DNA of 64,000 nucleotides from Mycobacterium fragae. Its GTDB lineage: Bacteria > Actinomycetota > Actinomycetes > Mycobacteriales > Mycobacteriaceae. Below the pieces are notes generated by a model, which saw only the letters and a program-made list of their open reading frames with translations, searched no databases and was not told the DNA's origin. The stretch is taken from the NCBI RefSeq assembly GCF_002102185.1, contig NZ_LQOW01000028.1:1-64000 (forward strand), written 5' to 3'. Below, one piece after another: positions 34,984 to 44,759 of this stretch (the first letter of the stretch is position 1; each line of letters opens with the position of its first letter). Both the position numbers and the translations under genes were made by a program.

Positions 34984-36389
34984 CGACACAGCCGCAGCCG
35001 GCGGTCTCGGTGACACCGCCGCTGCCGACTCGGCGCAATGCCGAACTGCTCCTGTTGTGCTTCGCCGCAATGATCACCACAGCAGCGTTGGCTATCGTGC
35101 AGGCAGACCAGGACCGCCGTTTGAGTTGGGACCTGCTCGATTACGCGGCAGGGTTCCTGGTGTTGTTCGCCGGAGCGCATCTGGCCATCAGACGCTTTGC
35201 GCCGTATGCGGATCCACTGCTACTGCCGGTGGTGGCGCTACTCAACGGTCTGGGGTTGGTGATGATTCATCGACTCGACCTCGCCGAGCGCTTCGCCGGT
35301 GGCGGCGCACGCGCAGTCGCACACCCGCAAGTGCTGTGGACGCTGGTGGGGGTGGCCGCCTTCGCTTTGGTGGTGGCGTTACTGAAGGACCATCGACAAC
35401 TCGCCCGCTACGGCTACATCAGCGGGTTGGCCGGCCTGGTGATATTGGCGATCCCGGCGCTGCTGCCACTGTCGTTCTCCGAGCAGAACGGCGCCAAGAT
35501 CTGGATTCGGTTGCCAGGCTTCTCAATTCAGCCTGCCGAGTTTTCCAAGATCCTGTTGCTTATTTTCTTTTCGGCGGTGCTGGTGGCCAAACGGGGCCTA
35601 TTCACCAGTGCCGGCAAGCATTTCCTCGGTATGGACCTGCCCCGCCCGCGTGACCTCGCGCCGCTGCTGGCGGCCTGGGTGATCTCGGTCGGCGTAATGA
35701 TCTTCGAGAAAGACCTGGGGACTTCGCTGCTGCTGTACGCGTCGTTTCTGGTTGTCGTCTACCTGGCCACCCAGCGGTTCAGTTGGGTGGTCATCGGTCT
35801 GGCGTTATTCGCGCTGGGAAGCGTTGCGGCGTATTTCGCTTTCGGTCATGTCCGCGTGCGAGTGCAGACCTGGCTCGATCCGTTCGCGGACCCGGAGGGC
35901 AGCGGCTATCAGATGGTGCAGTCGCTGTTCAGCTTTGCTACCGGCGGTATTTTCGGCACCGGGCTGGGCAATGGGCAACCGGACACCGTGCCGGCCGCGT
36001 CGACGGACTTCATCATCGCCGCATTCGGTGAAGAGCTCGGCCTGGTCGGATTGGCCGGCCTGCTGATGCTCTACACCATCGTCATCATCCGTGGCATGCG
36101 CACCGCGATCGCGGTGCGTGACAGCTTCGGCAAACTGCTCGCCGCGGGTCTGGCCTCCACGCTGGCCATCCAGCTGTTCATCGTGGTCGGCGGGGTGACC
36201 AAGCTCATTCCGCTGACCGGGCTGACCACCCCCTGGATGTCCTACGGCGGCTCGTCGCTGCTGGCCAACTATGTGCTGCTGGCCATTCTGGTGCGCATCT
36301 CGCATGCCGCGCGGCGTCCATTCCGCACCCGGTCGCGCAATATCTCGTCGATCGCGGCGGCCAAGACCGAGGTGATCGAGCGGGTATGA
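34980..36389 (+). CDS. rodA: SEDS-family peptidoglycan glycosyltransferase RodA
   Basis: Polytopic SEDS protein that polymerises lipid II during elongation, partnering with the PBP encoded next. The ATG at 34980 overlapping pstP gives 469 residues, the M. tuberculosis length, and starts MTTQPQPAVSVTPPLPTRRN. About ten TM helices are evident. SEDS signatures include PGFSIQPAEFSKILLL, FEKDLGTSLLLY, GYQMVQSLFSFATGGIFGTGLG, STDFIIAAFGEELGL and LTGLTTPWMSYGGSSLLAN. Its stop overlaps the pbpA ATG. Confidence 0.96.
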   Translation: MTTQPQPAVSVTPPLPTRRNAELLLLCFAAMITTAALAIVQADQDRRLSWDLLDYAAGFLVLFAGAHLAIRRFAPYADPLLLPVVALLNGLGLVMIHRLDLAERFAGGGARAVAHPQVLWTLVGVAAFALVVALLKDHRQLARYGYISGLAGLVILAIPALLPLSFSEQNGAKIWIRLPGFSIQPAEFSKILLLIFFSAVLVAKRGLFTSAGKHFLGMDLPRPRDLAPLLAAWVISVGVMIFEKDLGTSLLLYASFLVVVYLATQRFSWVVIGLALFALGSVAAYFAFGHVRVRVQTWLDPFADPEGSGYQMVQSLFSFATGGIFGTGLGNGQPDTVPAASTDFIIAAFGEELGLVGLAGLLMLYTIVIIRGMRTAIAVRDSFGKLLAAGLASTLAIQLFIVVGGVTKLIPLTGLTTPWMSYGGSSLLANYVLLAILVRISHAARRPFRTRSRNISSIAAAKTEVIERV

Positions 36390-37861
36390 ACGCCTCCCTG
36401 CGCCGAATCTCGGTGACCGTGATGGCGATGATCGTGCTGCTGCTGTTCAACGCCACGCTCACCCAGGTTTTCACCGCCGACGGGTTGCGTGCCGACCCCC
36501 GCAACCAGCGTGTCCTGCTCGACGAGTACTCGCGCCAACGCGGTCAGATCACCGCCGGGGGACAGCTGTTGGCCTATTCGGTGGCCACCGACAGCCGCTT
36601 CCGTTTCCTGCGGGTGTATCCCAACGCCGCGGCCTATGCACCGGCCACCGGCTTCTATTCGCTGCGCTACTCCAGCACCGGGCTCGAACACGCCGAAGAC
36701 CCGGTGCTCAACGGCTCTGATCCGCGGCTGTTCGGTCGTCGGCTGGCCGATTTCTTCACCGGCCGCGATCCGCGTGGAGGCAACGTGGACACCACGATCA
36801 ATCCGCGCGCGCAGCAGGCCGCCTGGGATGGCATGCAGCAGGGCTGCAACGGACCGTGCAAGGGTGCGGTCGTCGCACTGGAACCGTCCACCGGCAAGGT
36901 GCTGGCGCTGGTGTCGTCGCCGTCGTATGACCCCAATCTGCTCGCGTCGCACGACACCGAGCAGCAGTCACAAACCTGGCAGCGATTGCGCGACGACCCC
37001 AACTCGCCGTTGACCAACCGCGCGATCTCCGAAACGTACCCGCCCGGCTCGACATTCAAGGTGATCACCACCGCGGCCGCGCTTCAGGCCGGGGCCACCG
37101 AAAACGAGCAGTTGACCGCGGCGCCGACGATTCCGCTGCCCGACAGCACGGCCACACTGGAGAACTACGGTGGCACGCCGTGCATCAGCGCAGACACCGT
37201 GTCCCTGCGCGAGGCGTTCGCCCGGTCGTGCAACACCGCGTTCGTCGAATTGGGGTTGAGCACCGGCGCCGAGGCCCTGCGCAACACCGCGCAGTCGTTC
37301 GGCCTGGACGTGGCCCCCGACCCGATGCCGCTGCAGGTCGCAGAATCCACCGTTGGGGCGATCCCGGATGCCGCCGCGCTGGGAATGTCCAGCATCGGCC
37401 AGAAGGATGTCGCGCTCACGCCGCTGGAGAACGCGATGGTCGCCGCGACCATCGCCAATGCGGGCGTCACCATGCAGCCCTACCTGGTCGATAGCCTGCA
37501 GGGGCCCGACCTGGCTAACATCAGCACCACCGCGCCGCACGAACAGCGCCGTGCGGTGTCCCCGCAGGTCGCAGCTAAGCTAACAGAGTTGATGGTCGGC
37601 GCCGAGCAAGTCACACAGCAGAAAGGGGCCATCCCCGGCGTGCAGATCGCATCCAAGACCGGTACCGCAGAGCACGGCACCGACCCGCGTAACACCCCAC
37701 CGCACGCGTGGTACATCGCGTTCGCGCCTGCGCAGACCCCGAAGGTCGCCGTCGCGGTGCTGGTGGAGGATGGCGCCGACCGCCTGTCCGCGACCGGCGG
37801 CGCGCTCGCCGCGCCGATCGGGCGGGCGGTGATCGAGGCCGCGCTGCAGGGAGGACCATGA
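36386..37861 (+). CDS. pbpA: Class B penicillin-binding protein PbpA
   Basis: Transpeptidase of peptidoglycan synthesis at the septum and poles; 491 residues as in M. tuberculosis. One N-terminal TM (about 10-28) is followed by the dimerisation domain, with [13 protein letters not shown], and the transpeptidase domain with the three active-site motifs: SxxK in [10 protein letters not shown], SxN in SCNTAFVEL and KTG in ASKTGTAEH. Regulated in M. tuberculosis by PknB phosphorylation. Starts inside the rodA stop and ends in an ATGA overlap with pknA. Confidence 0.96.
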   Translation: MNASLRRISVTVMAMIVLLLFNATLTQVFTADGLRADPRNQRVLLDEYSRQRGQITAGGQLLAYSVATDSRFRFLRVYPNAAAYAPATGFYSLRYSSTGLEHAEDPVLNGSDPRLFGRRLADFFTGRDPRGGNVDTTINPRAQQAAWDGMQQGCNGPCKGAVVALEPSTGKVLALVSSPSYDPNLLASHDTEQQSQTWQRLRDDPNSPLTNRAISETYPPGSTFKVITTAAALQAGATENEQLTAAPTIPLPDSTATLENYGGTPCISADTVSLREAFARSCNTAFVELGLSTGAEALRNTAQSFGLDVAPDPMPLQVAESTVGAIPDAAALGMSSIGQKDVALTPLENAMVAATIANAGVTMQPYLVDSLQGPDLANISTTAPHEQRRAVSPQVAAKLTELMVGAEQVTQQKGAIPGVQIASKTGTAEHGTDPRNTPPHAWYIAFAPAQTPKVAVAVLVEDGADRLSATGGALAAPIGRAVIEAALQGGP

Positions 37862-39156
37862 GCCCGCGAGTAGGTGTGACGCTGTCTGGCCGGTATCGCC
37901 TGCAGCGCCTCATCGCCACCGGCGGCATGGGCCAGGTGTGGGAGGCGGTCGATAACCGGCTGGGCCGGCGCGTCGCGGTCAAAGTGCTCAAGAGCGAGTT
38001 CTCCACTGACCCGGAATTCATCGAGCGGTTCCGCGTTGAGGCGCGCACCACCGCGATGCTCAATCACCCCGGGATCGCCAGCGTGCACGACTATGGCGAA
38101 ACCCAGATGAACGGCGAGGGCCGCACCGCCTACCTGGTCATGGAGCTGGTCAACGGGGAACCGCTGAACTCGGTGCTCAAACGCACCGGCAAGCTTTCGC
38201 TGCGGCACGCGCTGGACATGCTCGAGCAGACCGGGCGCGCGTTGCAGGTGGCGCACGCCGCCGGGCTGGTCCACCGCGACGTCAAGCCCGGCAACATCTT
38301 GATCACCCCGACCGGCCAGGTGAAGATCACCGACTTCGGTATCGCGAAGGCCGTCGACGCCGCACCGGTGACCCAGACCGGCATGGTGATGGGCACCGCC
38401 CAATACATCGCACCCGAGCAGGCTCTCGGTCACGACGCGACACCGGCGAGCGACGTCTATTCGTTGGGAGTTGTTGGCTACGAATCGGTTTCGGGTAAGC
38501 GGCCGTTCACCGGTGACGGTGCCCTGACGGTGGCGATGAAGCACATCAAAGAGCCTCCGCCGCCGCTGCCATCCGAGCTGCCACCGAACGTGCGTGAACT
38601 CATCGAGATGACGCTCGTCAAAAACCCGGGCATGCGTTACCGCAGTGGCGGACCGTTCGCCGACGCCGTCGCCGCGGTCCGCGCCGGACGCCGGCCACCG
38701 CGGCCCGACCAGGCGGCGACGCCCGGACGGGCCACCCCGGCCTCGATTCCATCCGGGGCACAAGCGCGGGCGTCAGCCAACCCCACCGGGCGGGCTGCAG
38801 CTGCACGCCGGGCCCGTCCCACGACGGGCGGTCAGCGCACGCCACCGCCGCGGCGCACCTTCTCGTCCGGCCAGCGTGCGTTGCTGTGGGCGGCCGGGGT
38901 GCTGGGCGCGTTGGCGATCATCATCGCGGTCCTGATCGTGATGAACTCCCACGACAACTCCCAGCCGCAACCGTCGGCGCCGACCGTCACCGATACCGGG
39001 ACAGCGCCCAGCAAGGCCGGCTCGCCTCCTGCACAGCCGTCCAATTGGACGGATCGATCGGTAACGGGTAATCCTGGACGGCAAAGCCAACAGCCGCGGG
39101 CCGCCACGCTGGTTTACCACCATGCGTCGCTGCCCCGACACGAGACACCGCGATGA
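37858..39156 (+). CDS. pknA: Ser/Thr protein kinase PknA
   Basis: Essential receptor-type kinase controlling growth and septation. The ATG at 37858 overlaps the pbpA stop and gives 432 residues (431 in M. tuberculosis). The kinase domain (about 13-275) has GGMGQVW, Lys42 (VAVKVLK), [10 protein letters not shown], the DFG and the activation loop with threonines ([19 protein letters not shown]). A Pro/Ala-rich linker and one TM (about 341-361) precede a short outer tail. It lacks PASTA domains, as expected. Its end overlaps the pknB start by 4 bp. Confidence 0.96.
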   Translation: MSPRVGVTLSGRYRLQRLIATGGMGQVWEAVDNRLGRRVAVKVLKSEFSTDPEFIERFRVEARTTAMLNHPGIASVHDYGETQMNGEGRTAYLVMELVNGEPLNSVLKRTGKLSLRHALDMLEQTGRALQVAHAAGLVHRDVKPGNILITPTGQVKITDFGIAKAVDAAPVTQTGMVMGTAQYIAPEQALGHDATPASDVYSLGVVGYESVSGKRPFTGDGALTVAMKHIKEPPPPLPSELPPNVRELIEMTLVKNPGMRYRSGGPFADAVAAVRAGRRPPRPDQAATPGRATPASIPSGAQARASANPTGRAAAARRARPTTGGQRTPPPRRTFSSGQRALLWAAGVLGALAIIIAVLIVMNSHDNSQPQPSAPTVTDTGTAPSKAGSPPAQPSNWTDRSVTGNPGRQSQQPRAATLVYHHASLPRHETPR

Positions 39157-41033
39157 CCACCCCGCAACACCTGTCCGACCGCTACGAACTGGGTGAGATC
39201 CTCGGCTTCGGCGGCATGTCCGAGGTCCACCTGGCCCGCGACGTCCGGTTACACCGCGACGTTGCGGTCAAGGTGCTGCGCGCCGACCTGGCCCGTGACC
39301 CCAGCTTTTACCTGCGCTTTCGTCGTGAGGCGCAAAACGCCGCCGCGCTGAACCACCCGGCGATCGTCGCGGTGTACGACACGGGTGAGGCCGAAACGGC
39401 GGCCGGCCCGCTGCCCTACATCGTGATGGAGTACGTCAACGGCGTCACCTTGCGTGACATCGTCCACACCGACGGGCCGATGCCGCCGAAGCGCGCCATC
39501 GAGGTCATCGCCGACGCGTGCCAAGCGTTGAACTTCTCGCACCAGCACGGCATCATCCACCGCGACGTCAAGCCGGCGAACATCATGATCAGCACGACAA
39601 ACGCGGTCAAGGTGATGGACTTCGGCATCGCCCGGGCGATCGCCGACAGCGGCAACAGCGTCACACAGACCGCGGCGGTGATCGGTACGGCGCAATACCT
39701 TTCGCCCGAGCAAGCTCGCGGCGATGCGGTCGACGCCCGTTCCGACGTCTACTCGCTGGGCTGTGTTCTTTACGAAATCCTCACCGGCGAACCACCTTTC
39801 ATCGGTGACTCGCCGGTGGCTGTGGCCTATCAGCATGTGCGAGAAGACCCCATTCCGCCGTCGCAACGACACGAGGGCATCTCTCCCGAACTGGATGCCG
39901 TTGTGCTCAAGGCATTGGCCAAAAACCCCGACAACCGCTACCAGACCGCCGCGGAGATGCGCGCCGATCTGGTCCGGGTGCACAACGGTGAGCAGCCGGA
40001 GGCACCCAAGGTCCTCACCGCGGCGGAGCGCAAATCGATGCTGGCTTCGGCACATTCGAGCGACTCGGCCGGACCGCAGACCGATCCGCTGCCACGCCAG
40101 GAACTCGACTTCGCTCGTGAGCGCGGCCCCGGGTCGGTGAGCCGCTGGCTCATCGCGGTCGCGGCGTTGGCAGTGCTGACCGTCATCGTCACGATCGTCA
40201 TCAATACGTTCGGCGGCGGCATGCGCAACGTGCAAGTGCCCGACGTGCGGGGCCAGGCGTCCGCCGATGCGATCGCCGCGCTGCAAAACCGCGGCTTCAA
40301 GACACGCACCCAGCAGAAGCCAGACTCGACGGTTCCGCCCGACCACGTCATCGGCACCGATCCGGGCGCCAACTCCTCGGTGGGTGCGGGCGATCAGATC
40401 ACGGTCAACGTCTCCACCGGGCCCGAGCAGCGCGAGGTGCCCGACGTTTCCAACCTGAGCTATGCCGCCGCGGTGCGCAAACTGAAGTCGGCCGGGTTCG
40501 GCCGTTTCAAGCAGGTCCACTCGCCGTCGACGCCGGAGATGAAAGATAAGGTCATCGCGACCAGCCCGCCCGCCAACCAGACGTTCGGGATCACCAACGA
40601 GATCACTGTCATCGTCGGCTCGGGTCCGGCGACCAAGAAGATTCCCGACGTTGCACACCAGACAGCCGAGGAGGCGGAGAAGTCCCTCACCCTGAGCGGT
40701 TTCACCAAGGTGAACCGCGTTGCGGTGGACAGCACCGCCCCCGCAGGTCAGGTGATAGCCACCAATCCCGCGGCGCAGACCGAGGTTCCGGTGGATTCGG
40801 TGATCGAGATCCAGGTGTCCAAGGGGAACCAGTTCGTGATGCCGGACCTGTCGGGGATGTTCTGGACCGATGCCGAACCCCGGTTACGCGCGCTGGGCTG
40901 GACGGGCGCGCTGGACAAAGGTCCCGACGTCGACGCCGGTGGCGCCCAGTCCCACCGGGTCGTCTATCAGAGCCCGCCGGCGGGGGCTGGTTGCAACCGC
41001 GACGGGATCATCACGCTGAAGTTCGGTCAATAG
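39153..41033 (+). CDS. pknB: PASTA-domain Ser/Thr protein kinase PknB
   Basis: Essential sensor kinase for cell-wall growth, 626 residues as in M. tuberculosis. The kinase domain (about 11-275) shows [11 protein letters not shown], Lys40 (VAVKVLR), [13 protein letters not shown] and the activation loop [20 protein letters not shown] with the two phospho-threonines. One TM lies at about 331-351. Four PASTA repeats follow (starting about QVPDVRG, EVPDVSN, KIPDVAH and VMPDLSG), which bind muropeptides or lipid II. Its 3' end overlaps the convergent trpG 3' end by 23 bp. Confidence 0.97.
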   Translation: MTTPQHLSDRYELGEILGFGGMSEVHLARDVRLHRDVAVKVLRADLARDPSFYLRFRREAQNAAALNHPAIVAVYDTGEAETAAGPLPYIVMEYVNGVTLRDIVHTDGPMPPKRAIEVIADACQALNFSHQHGIIHRDVKPANIMISTTNAVKVMDFGIARAIADSGNSVTQTAAVIGTAQYLSPEQARGDAVDARSDVYSLGCVLYEILTGEPPFIGDSPVAVAYQHVREDPIPPSQRHEGISPELDAVVLKALAKNPDNRYQTAAEMRADLVRVHNGEQPEAPKVLTAAERKSMLASAHSSDSAGPQTDPLPRQELDFARERGPGSVSRWLIAVAALAVLTVIVTIVINTFGGGMRNVQVPDVRGQASADAIAALQNRGFKTRTQQKPDSTVPPDHVIGTDPGANSSVGAGDQITVNVSTGPEQREVPDVSNLSYAAAVRKLKSAGFGRFKQVHSPSTPEMKDKVIATSPPANQTFGITNEITVIVGSGPATKKIPDVAHQTAEEAEKSLTLSGFTKVNRVAVDSTAPAGQVIATNPAAQTEVPVDSVIEIQVSKGNQFVMPDLSGMFWTDAEPRLRALGWTGALDKGPDVDAGGAQSHRVVYQSPPAGAGCNRDGIITLKFGQ

Positions 41034-41679
41034 CCGCCGGGGCTGACGCCTTCAGGACCTCACTTTCCAGCCGGCGCACGAGCGCGTCGTCTTGGACCTG
41101 ACCGCAGCAGGCCAGCCAGTTGGCCAGCATCCGATGGCCGCCCTCGGTGAGGATCGACTCGGGGTGGAACTGGACGCCGTGGATGGGTAGTTCGACGTGG
41201 CGCACACCCATGATCACCCCGCTACGGGTACGGGCAGTGACCTCGAGCTCGGCAGGCAAGGTCTCCGGCAGGATTGTCAGCGAGTGATAGCGCGTCGCGG
41301 TGAACGGATCCGGAAGCCCTTGCAGCACACCCGCATTCGTGTGGAAGACGCTGCTTGTTTTGCCGTGCAGCAACTCCGGAGCCCGGTCGACGGTGGCGCC
41401 GAAGGCGACGCCGATGGCCTGGTGCCCCAGGCAGACGCCGAGCAACGGGGTGCGTGCCGCCGCGCAGGCGCGCACCAGGTCGACCGACGCGCCGGCCCGC
41501 TCGGGTGTTCCGGGGCCGGGGCTGAGCAGGATCCCGTCGAACTCCTCGGCGATCGCGGCGTGATCCGAAAGCCGTGCGTCGTCGTTGCGCCACACCTTCG
41601 CCTCGGCGGCCAGCTGGCCGAGGTACTGCACCAGGTTGAAGACGAAGCTGTCGTAGTTGTCGACGACCAAGATCCGCAT
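41011..41679 (-). CDS. trpG: Anthranilate synthase component II / glutamine amidotransferase TrpG
   Basis: Class I glutamine amidotransferase that supplies ammonia for anthranilate (tryptophan) or aminodeoxychorismate (folate) synthesis. The 222 residues carry the opening RILVVDNYDSFVFNLVQYL, the oxyanion SPGPGTP, the catalytic Cys in LLGVCLGHQAIG, and the His/Glu pair in HGVQFHPESILTEGG. The partner subunit is not in the window. It is convergent with pknB (23-bp overlap) and lies 9 bp downstream of the glycosyltransferase gene. The position matches Rv0013. Confidence 0.95.
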   Translation of the reverse strand: MRILVVDNYDSFVFNLVQYLGQLAAEAKVWRNDDARLSDHAAIAEEFDGILLSPGPGTPERAGASVDLVRACAAARTPLLGVCLGHQAIGVAFGATVDRAPELLHGKTSSVFHTNAGVLQGLPDPFTATRYHSLTILPETLPAELEVTARTRSGVIMGVRHVELPIHGVQFHPESILTEGGHRMLANWLACCGQVQDDALVRRLESEVLKASAPAAIDRTSA

Positions 41680-41688
41680 CGTGCCAGG

Positions 41689-42981
41689 TTACCGATCGAA
41701 TGCCACCGGCGCGGGGTCGGCCAACCGGTCCACGATGTCGGCCAGCCCGGCGAAGCCGGGGGCGGCAGCTATTTCGGCGGCTATCCGGCGGCTGGCTTGT
41801 CGGTAGCGCGGCTCGCTCAGCACGGCAAGAATGTCGCGGCGCAGCGCGCGCGGCGAGGGGTGCTCACTTCTGATGCGCCGCCCGACGCCTGACCACGCGA
41901 CGCGGGCACCCACCTCTGGCTTGTCTTCCTTGCCGCCGGTGGCGACGATCGGCACGCCATAGCGTAATGCATACTGCACGCCGCCGTAGCCGCCGTTGGT
42001 CACGTAAACCGAAGTGCGCGGGAGCAATTCGTCATACGGCAGATACATCGCTGCGCGGGCATTGGCCGGCAGTGGGGGCAGTCCGTCCAGTGGGCGATTA
42101 CCCGTCGCGACGACGACCTGGACATCCTCATCGGCGAGCGCACTCAAGGTGGGCGCGATGGCTTGGCTGTAGTCCCTATTGGCAACGGTGCCTTGGGTGA
42201 CATGCACGACGGGCCGCGCGCCGTCGAGGTCGCCCCACCAATCCGGGAGCGGCGCTTGCGAACCGGTGGCGGATAGCGGCCCAGCGAAGAATAGGTTCGC
42301 GGGCGCATCGGATAGGGGATATTCAAAGGACGGCACAGTGAATTGCACTAGCGCGTCAGCCCGGCGGCACCACTCGGGAGGGGTGCCGGGCATGTCCGTG
42401 CCGTGCACCTGACGGTACAGGTGATGGACGATCTGGCTCGGTCCCCGGAGTATCCGACGATTCAATGCGGCCAGCGCGGCGTTGCGCTCACGATTCAGAA
42501 CTCGGATGGGCGCCAATCCCATGCCGAACGGAGCAATGTCGCGACTGTACAGAGGCAGCGGGCCCACCGAGCACATCGCAATCGCAGGGCGTGATGCCCG
42601 TGGGTGCCCGAGCATGAATGCGGCACCAAGAAATAGCGGTTCGGCGAGCACCACGTCGGCAGGTTGGGCCGCCAAAGCGGCTGTGAGCGTGTCGTATTGA
42701 GCTTTGGCAGGACGGAAAAACACATTTTCCATATCGAAGGCAACGGCTTTGACGCCCTTCAGCTTCGCCCGCTCAGGAAAGGTTGCGAGCAGATCGAAGT
42801 CGAAGTCCGCTTCGGCGGCGAGTGGTACGAAGGTGGCGCCGGTGGCCGCGACCTTGTCGGCGAACGAAGTGCCGGTAACGAAGCGCACGTCGTCACCGCG
42901 GTCGACGAACTTCTCGGCAACCGAAAGCAGCGGCATGACATGTCCATGCGCAGGGATGCTAGCCAGGATGATCGATGACAC
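41689..42981 (-). CDS. UGT/MGT-family glycosyltransferase
   Basis: GT1-type (GT-B fold) glycosyltransferase of 430 residues, resembling macrolide and related small-molecule glycosyltransferases. The N-terminal acceptor domain starts ILASIPAHGHVMPLLSVAEKF, with the catalytic-type His in AHGH. The C-terminal nucleotide-sugar domain has VVHVTQGTVANRD and the donor-binding signature VTNGGYGGVQYALRYGVPIVATGGKEDKPE. It is divergent from a TetR gene across 50 bp, a common arrangement for efflux or modification genes responding to a small molecule. It is inserted between trpG and the DUF881 gene relative to M. tuberculosis. The acceptor is unknown. Confidence 0.88.
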   Translation of the reverse strand: MSSIILASIPAHGHVMPLLSVAEKFVDRGDDVRFVTGTSFADKVAATGATFVPLAAEADFDFDLLATFPERAKLKGVKAVAFDMENVFFRPAKAQYDTLTAALAAQPADVVLAEPLFLGAAFMLGHPRASRPAIAMCSVGPLPLYSRDIAPFGMGLAPIRVLNRERNAALAALNRRILRGPSQIVHHLYRQVHGTDMPGTPPEWCRRADALVQFTVPSFEYPLSDAPANLFFAGPLSATGSQAPLPDWWGDLDGARPVVHVTQGTVANRDYSQAIAPTLSALADEDVQVVVATGNRPLDGLPPLPANARAAMYLPYDELLPRTSVYVTNGGYGGVQYALRYGVPIVATGGKEDKPEVGARVAWSGVGRRIRSEHPSPRALRRDILAVLSEPRYRQASRRIAAEIAAAPGFAGLADIVDRLADPAPVAFDR

Positions 42982-43017
42982 TGCGCACCCCCAGGCTCGC
43001 TGTTAGTTCCGCAATGG

Positions 43018-43032
43018 TAGTATTCATTACTA
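43018..43032. promoter_or_regulatory. Candidate TetR operator
   Basis: TAGTATTCATTACTA is a perfect 5-bp inverted repeat with a 5-bp spacer, located in the short divergent gap between the glycosyltransferase and TetR genes and ending on the first base of the TetR ATG at 43032. Position and symmetry suit an autoregulated TetR operator. Pattern-based inference. Confidence 0.4.
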
Positions 43033-43700
43033 TGCCACCGGAGTCAATATCCAAGCGCCCACGGGCGTACCGGTCCGAGTTGCGTCAGCAGCAGGCGGAG
43101 CAGACGCGGTCGCGGATACTCGCGGCAGCCGCCGACCTCTTTGCCGCGGAAGGCTATGCGCGCACCACGTTGGCGAAAATCGCTGCCGCCGCTGGTGTTT
43201 CGGTAGAAACTGTTCAGGGCCAGGGGCCGAAGGCTGCCCTGCTGATCGCCGCGGCCGAGTTCGCCGGAGTGGGCGTGAGTGGGGAAGAAAGCATATTGAA
43301 CCTGGAATTCGGCCGCCAGCTCGTCAAGATCAACGATCCCGGCCAGGCGCTCGATGTTGCCGCCGCGGCAGTCACCGACATCCATAAGGGGTCCGCGAAA
43401 TTAACGCCCGCGCTGTTGGGCGGCGCCAACTCCGACCCGGAGCTGGACCGGTACCTGGACGAGTTCATAGCCGGGCTCAACAAACAATTCCGGCGAATCT
43501 CCGAGGTTTTCCGCAGCCGCGGCTGGCTTCGTGACGATGTCCCGTTCGACGAACTGGTCGAAACCTGCACTGTGCTCTGCAGCGCCGAGACCTATTACCG
43601 CATGACCCACCGCGACGGGTGGAGCACCGATGCCTACCAGGCGTGGGTTCGGCGGATGCTCGCCGAGACGGTTTTCGCTGCGGGACAAGTCAATAGCTGA
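43032..43700 (+). CDS. TetR-family transcriptional regulator
   Basis: A 222-residue TetR protein from the ATG at 43032; in-frame starts at 42975 and 43014 also exist. The N-terminal helix-turn-helix is clear (about 14-65: RSELRQQQAEQTRSRILAAAADLFAAEGYARTTLAKIAAAAGVSVETV), followed by a helical ligand-binding domain. It probably represses itself and the divergent glycosyltransferase. The 3' end overlaps the convergent DUF881 pseudogene by 11 bp. It is absent from this place in M. tuberculosis, so with the glycosyltransferase it looks like an accessory insertion. Confidence 0.88.
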   Translation: MPPESISKRPRAYRSELRQQQAEQTRSRILAAAADLFAAEGYARTTLAKIAAAAGVSVETVQGQGPKAALLIAAAEFAGVGVSGEESILNLEFGRQLVKINDPGQALDVAAAAVTDIHKGSAKLTPALLGGANSDPELDRYLDEFIAGLNKQFRRISEVFRSRGWLRDDVPFDELVETCTVLCSAETYYRMTHRDGWSTDAYQAWVRRMLAETVFAAGQVNS

Positions 43701-44231
43701 CCGGCCCGGCCGGCTGGGCGAAATGCATCCGCGCCGGCTCCGTGTACCCGGTGACCCGGACGTCCGGCATGGCTTGCTCGGTGTAGCCCAGGCCGAACCG
43801 CACCACGTACTGCTTGTAGAGCGTCACCAGGGGAGCGGCGGCCAGTGCAGCCTGCAGGGCCGGGGCGTCGCCGATCGCGGTGATCGTGTACGGCGGACTG
43901 TACGTTCGTCCGTTGAGCAGCAACGTGTTTCCGACGCAGCGCGGCGCAACATCGCCGCCAGCGCGGTATTCGAAGACCGGCCATGGGTGGAGTCGATCGT
44001 GTGGGCCAGTCGATCGCGTTCGGCGCTCAGCTGGTCGACGTCGGCCTGTTCCTGGCGAACCAGGTCCACCAAGCGCGGCGCGTCGCTGCGCCGGATCTCG
44101 CCGCCACCCGAGACACCGTGGGTGGCCCCCAGCAGCAACCCGGCGAGCAGGCACACCAACGGCACCCCGACCCGCCACGGCGAGCGGCGTCTGCGGGCGC
44201 CGCCGCCGGCGGAGGCGGGGGAGCTCCCCAT
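43690..44231 (-). pseudogene. DUF881 protein (Rv0012-like) broken by an internal deletion and frameshift
   Basis: The first frame (ATG at 44231) gives a TM-anchored start, VPLVCLLAGLLLGATHGVSGG, then EIRRSDAPRLVDLV and DSTHGRSSNTALAAMLRR. A second frame then carries the C terminus, RCVGNTLLLNGRTYSPPYTITAIGD ... HFAQPAGPVSY. Both parts match Rv0012-type DUF881 proteins, but about 70 central residues present in the family are missing at about 43935-43950, and the reading frame changes at that junction. Translated straight, the first frame stays open to a chimeric end. DUF881 proteins are secreted or membrane proteins of unknown function near divisome genes. A large deletion is unlikely to be a base-calling error. 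Confidence 0.8.
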
Positions 44232-44322
44232 CGGCCTCTCCGTTCGTTCCTGGTGGGTGCGTTAGGCTCGTCGTTGCACCCGCCCTGAATACCGTAGTCT
44301 CCGAGGCATCCCCGAGGTAGAA

Positions 44323-44604
44323 ATGCCCAAGTCGAAAGTCCGCAAGAAGAGCGACTTCACCGTGAGCGCGGTGAGCCGTACACCGGTCAAGGTCAAGGCC
44401 GGGCCGTCCAGTGTGTGGTTCGTCGCGCTGTTCGTCGGCTTGATGCTGATCGGCCTGGTCTGGCTGATGGTGTTCCAACTGGCGGCCACCGGCCCGGACG
44501 CCCCGTCGGCGCTGAACTGGATGGCGGAGCTCGGGCCGTGGAACTATGCCATCGCGTTTGCTTTCATGATCACCGGTCTGTTGCTCACAATGCGGTGGCG
44601 GTAG
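44323..44604 (+). CDS. crgA: Cell division protein CrgA
   Basis: A 93-residue protein with two TM helices (about 31-52 and 70-90) and a basic N terminus [30 protein letters not shown], the standard CrgA pattern and length. CrgA recruits septal peptidoglycan enzymes and contacts FtsZ, FtsQ, PbpA and CwsA. It is divergent from the DUF881 pseudogene (91 bp apart) and co-directional with the PH-like gene. Confidence 0.96.
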   Translation: MPKSKVRKKSDFTVSAVSRTPVKVKAGPSSVWFVALFVGLMLIGLVWLMVFQLAATGPDAPSALNWMAELGPWNYAIAFAFMITGLLLTMRWR

Positions 44605-44714
44605 CAGTTATCGGCGCCGTGATGAATTCATCTGGGGCCTCGGGCGTTACTGGGCTGGCAACTTCGTGCTTACTGGATCACACGCTTGTGATTCATCCCC
44701 ATTGTTGATAGCGC

Positions 44715-44724
44715 TTGTGGATAA
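44715..44724 (-). promoter_or_regulatory. Isolated consensus DnaA box
   Basis: TTGTGGATAA is the exact complement of the strong consensus box TTATCCACAA. It lies in the gap between crgA and the PH-like gene, about 14 kb from oriC. A single match of 10 bp may be chance, but it is better than any box I see in oriC itself. Confidence 0.4.
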
Positions 44725-44759
44725 CCGGATCGGCAATGGTAGGACGATCTAGGGATAGC

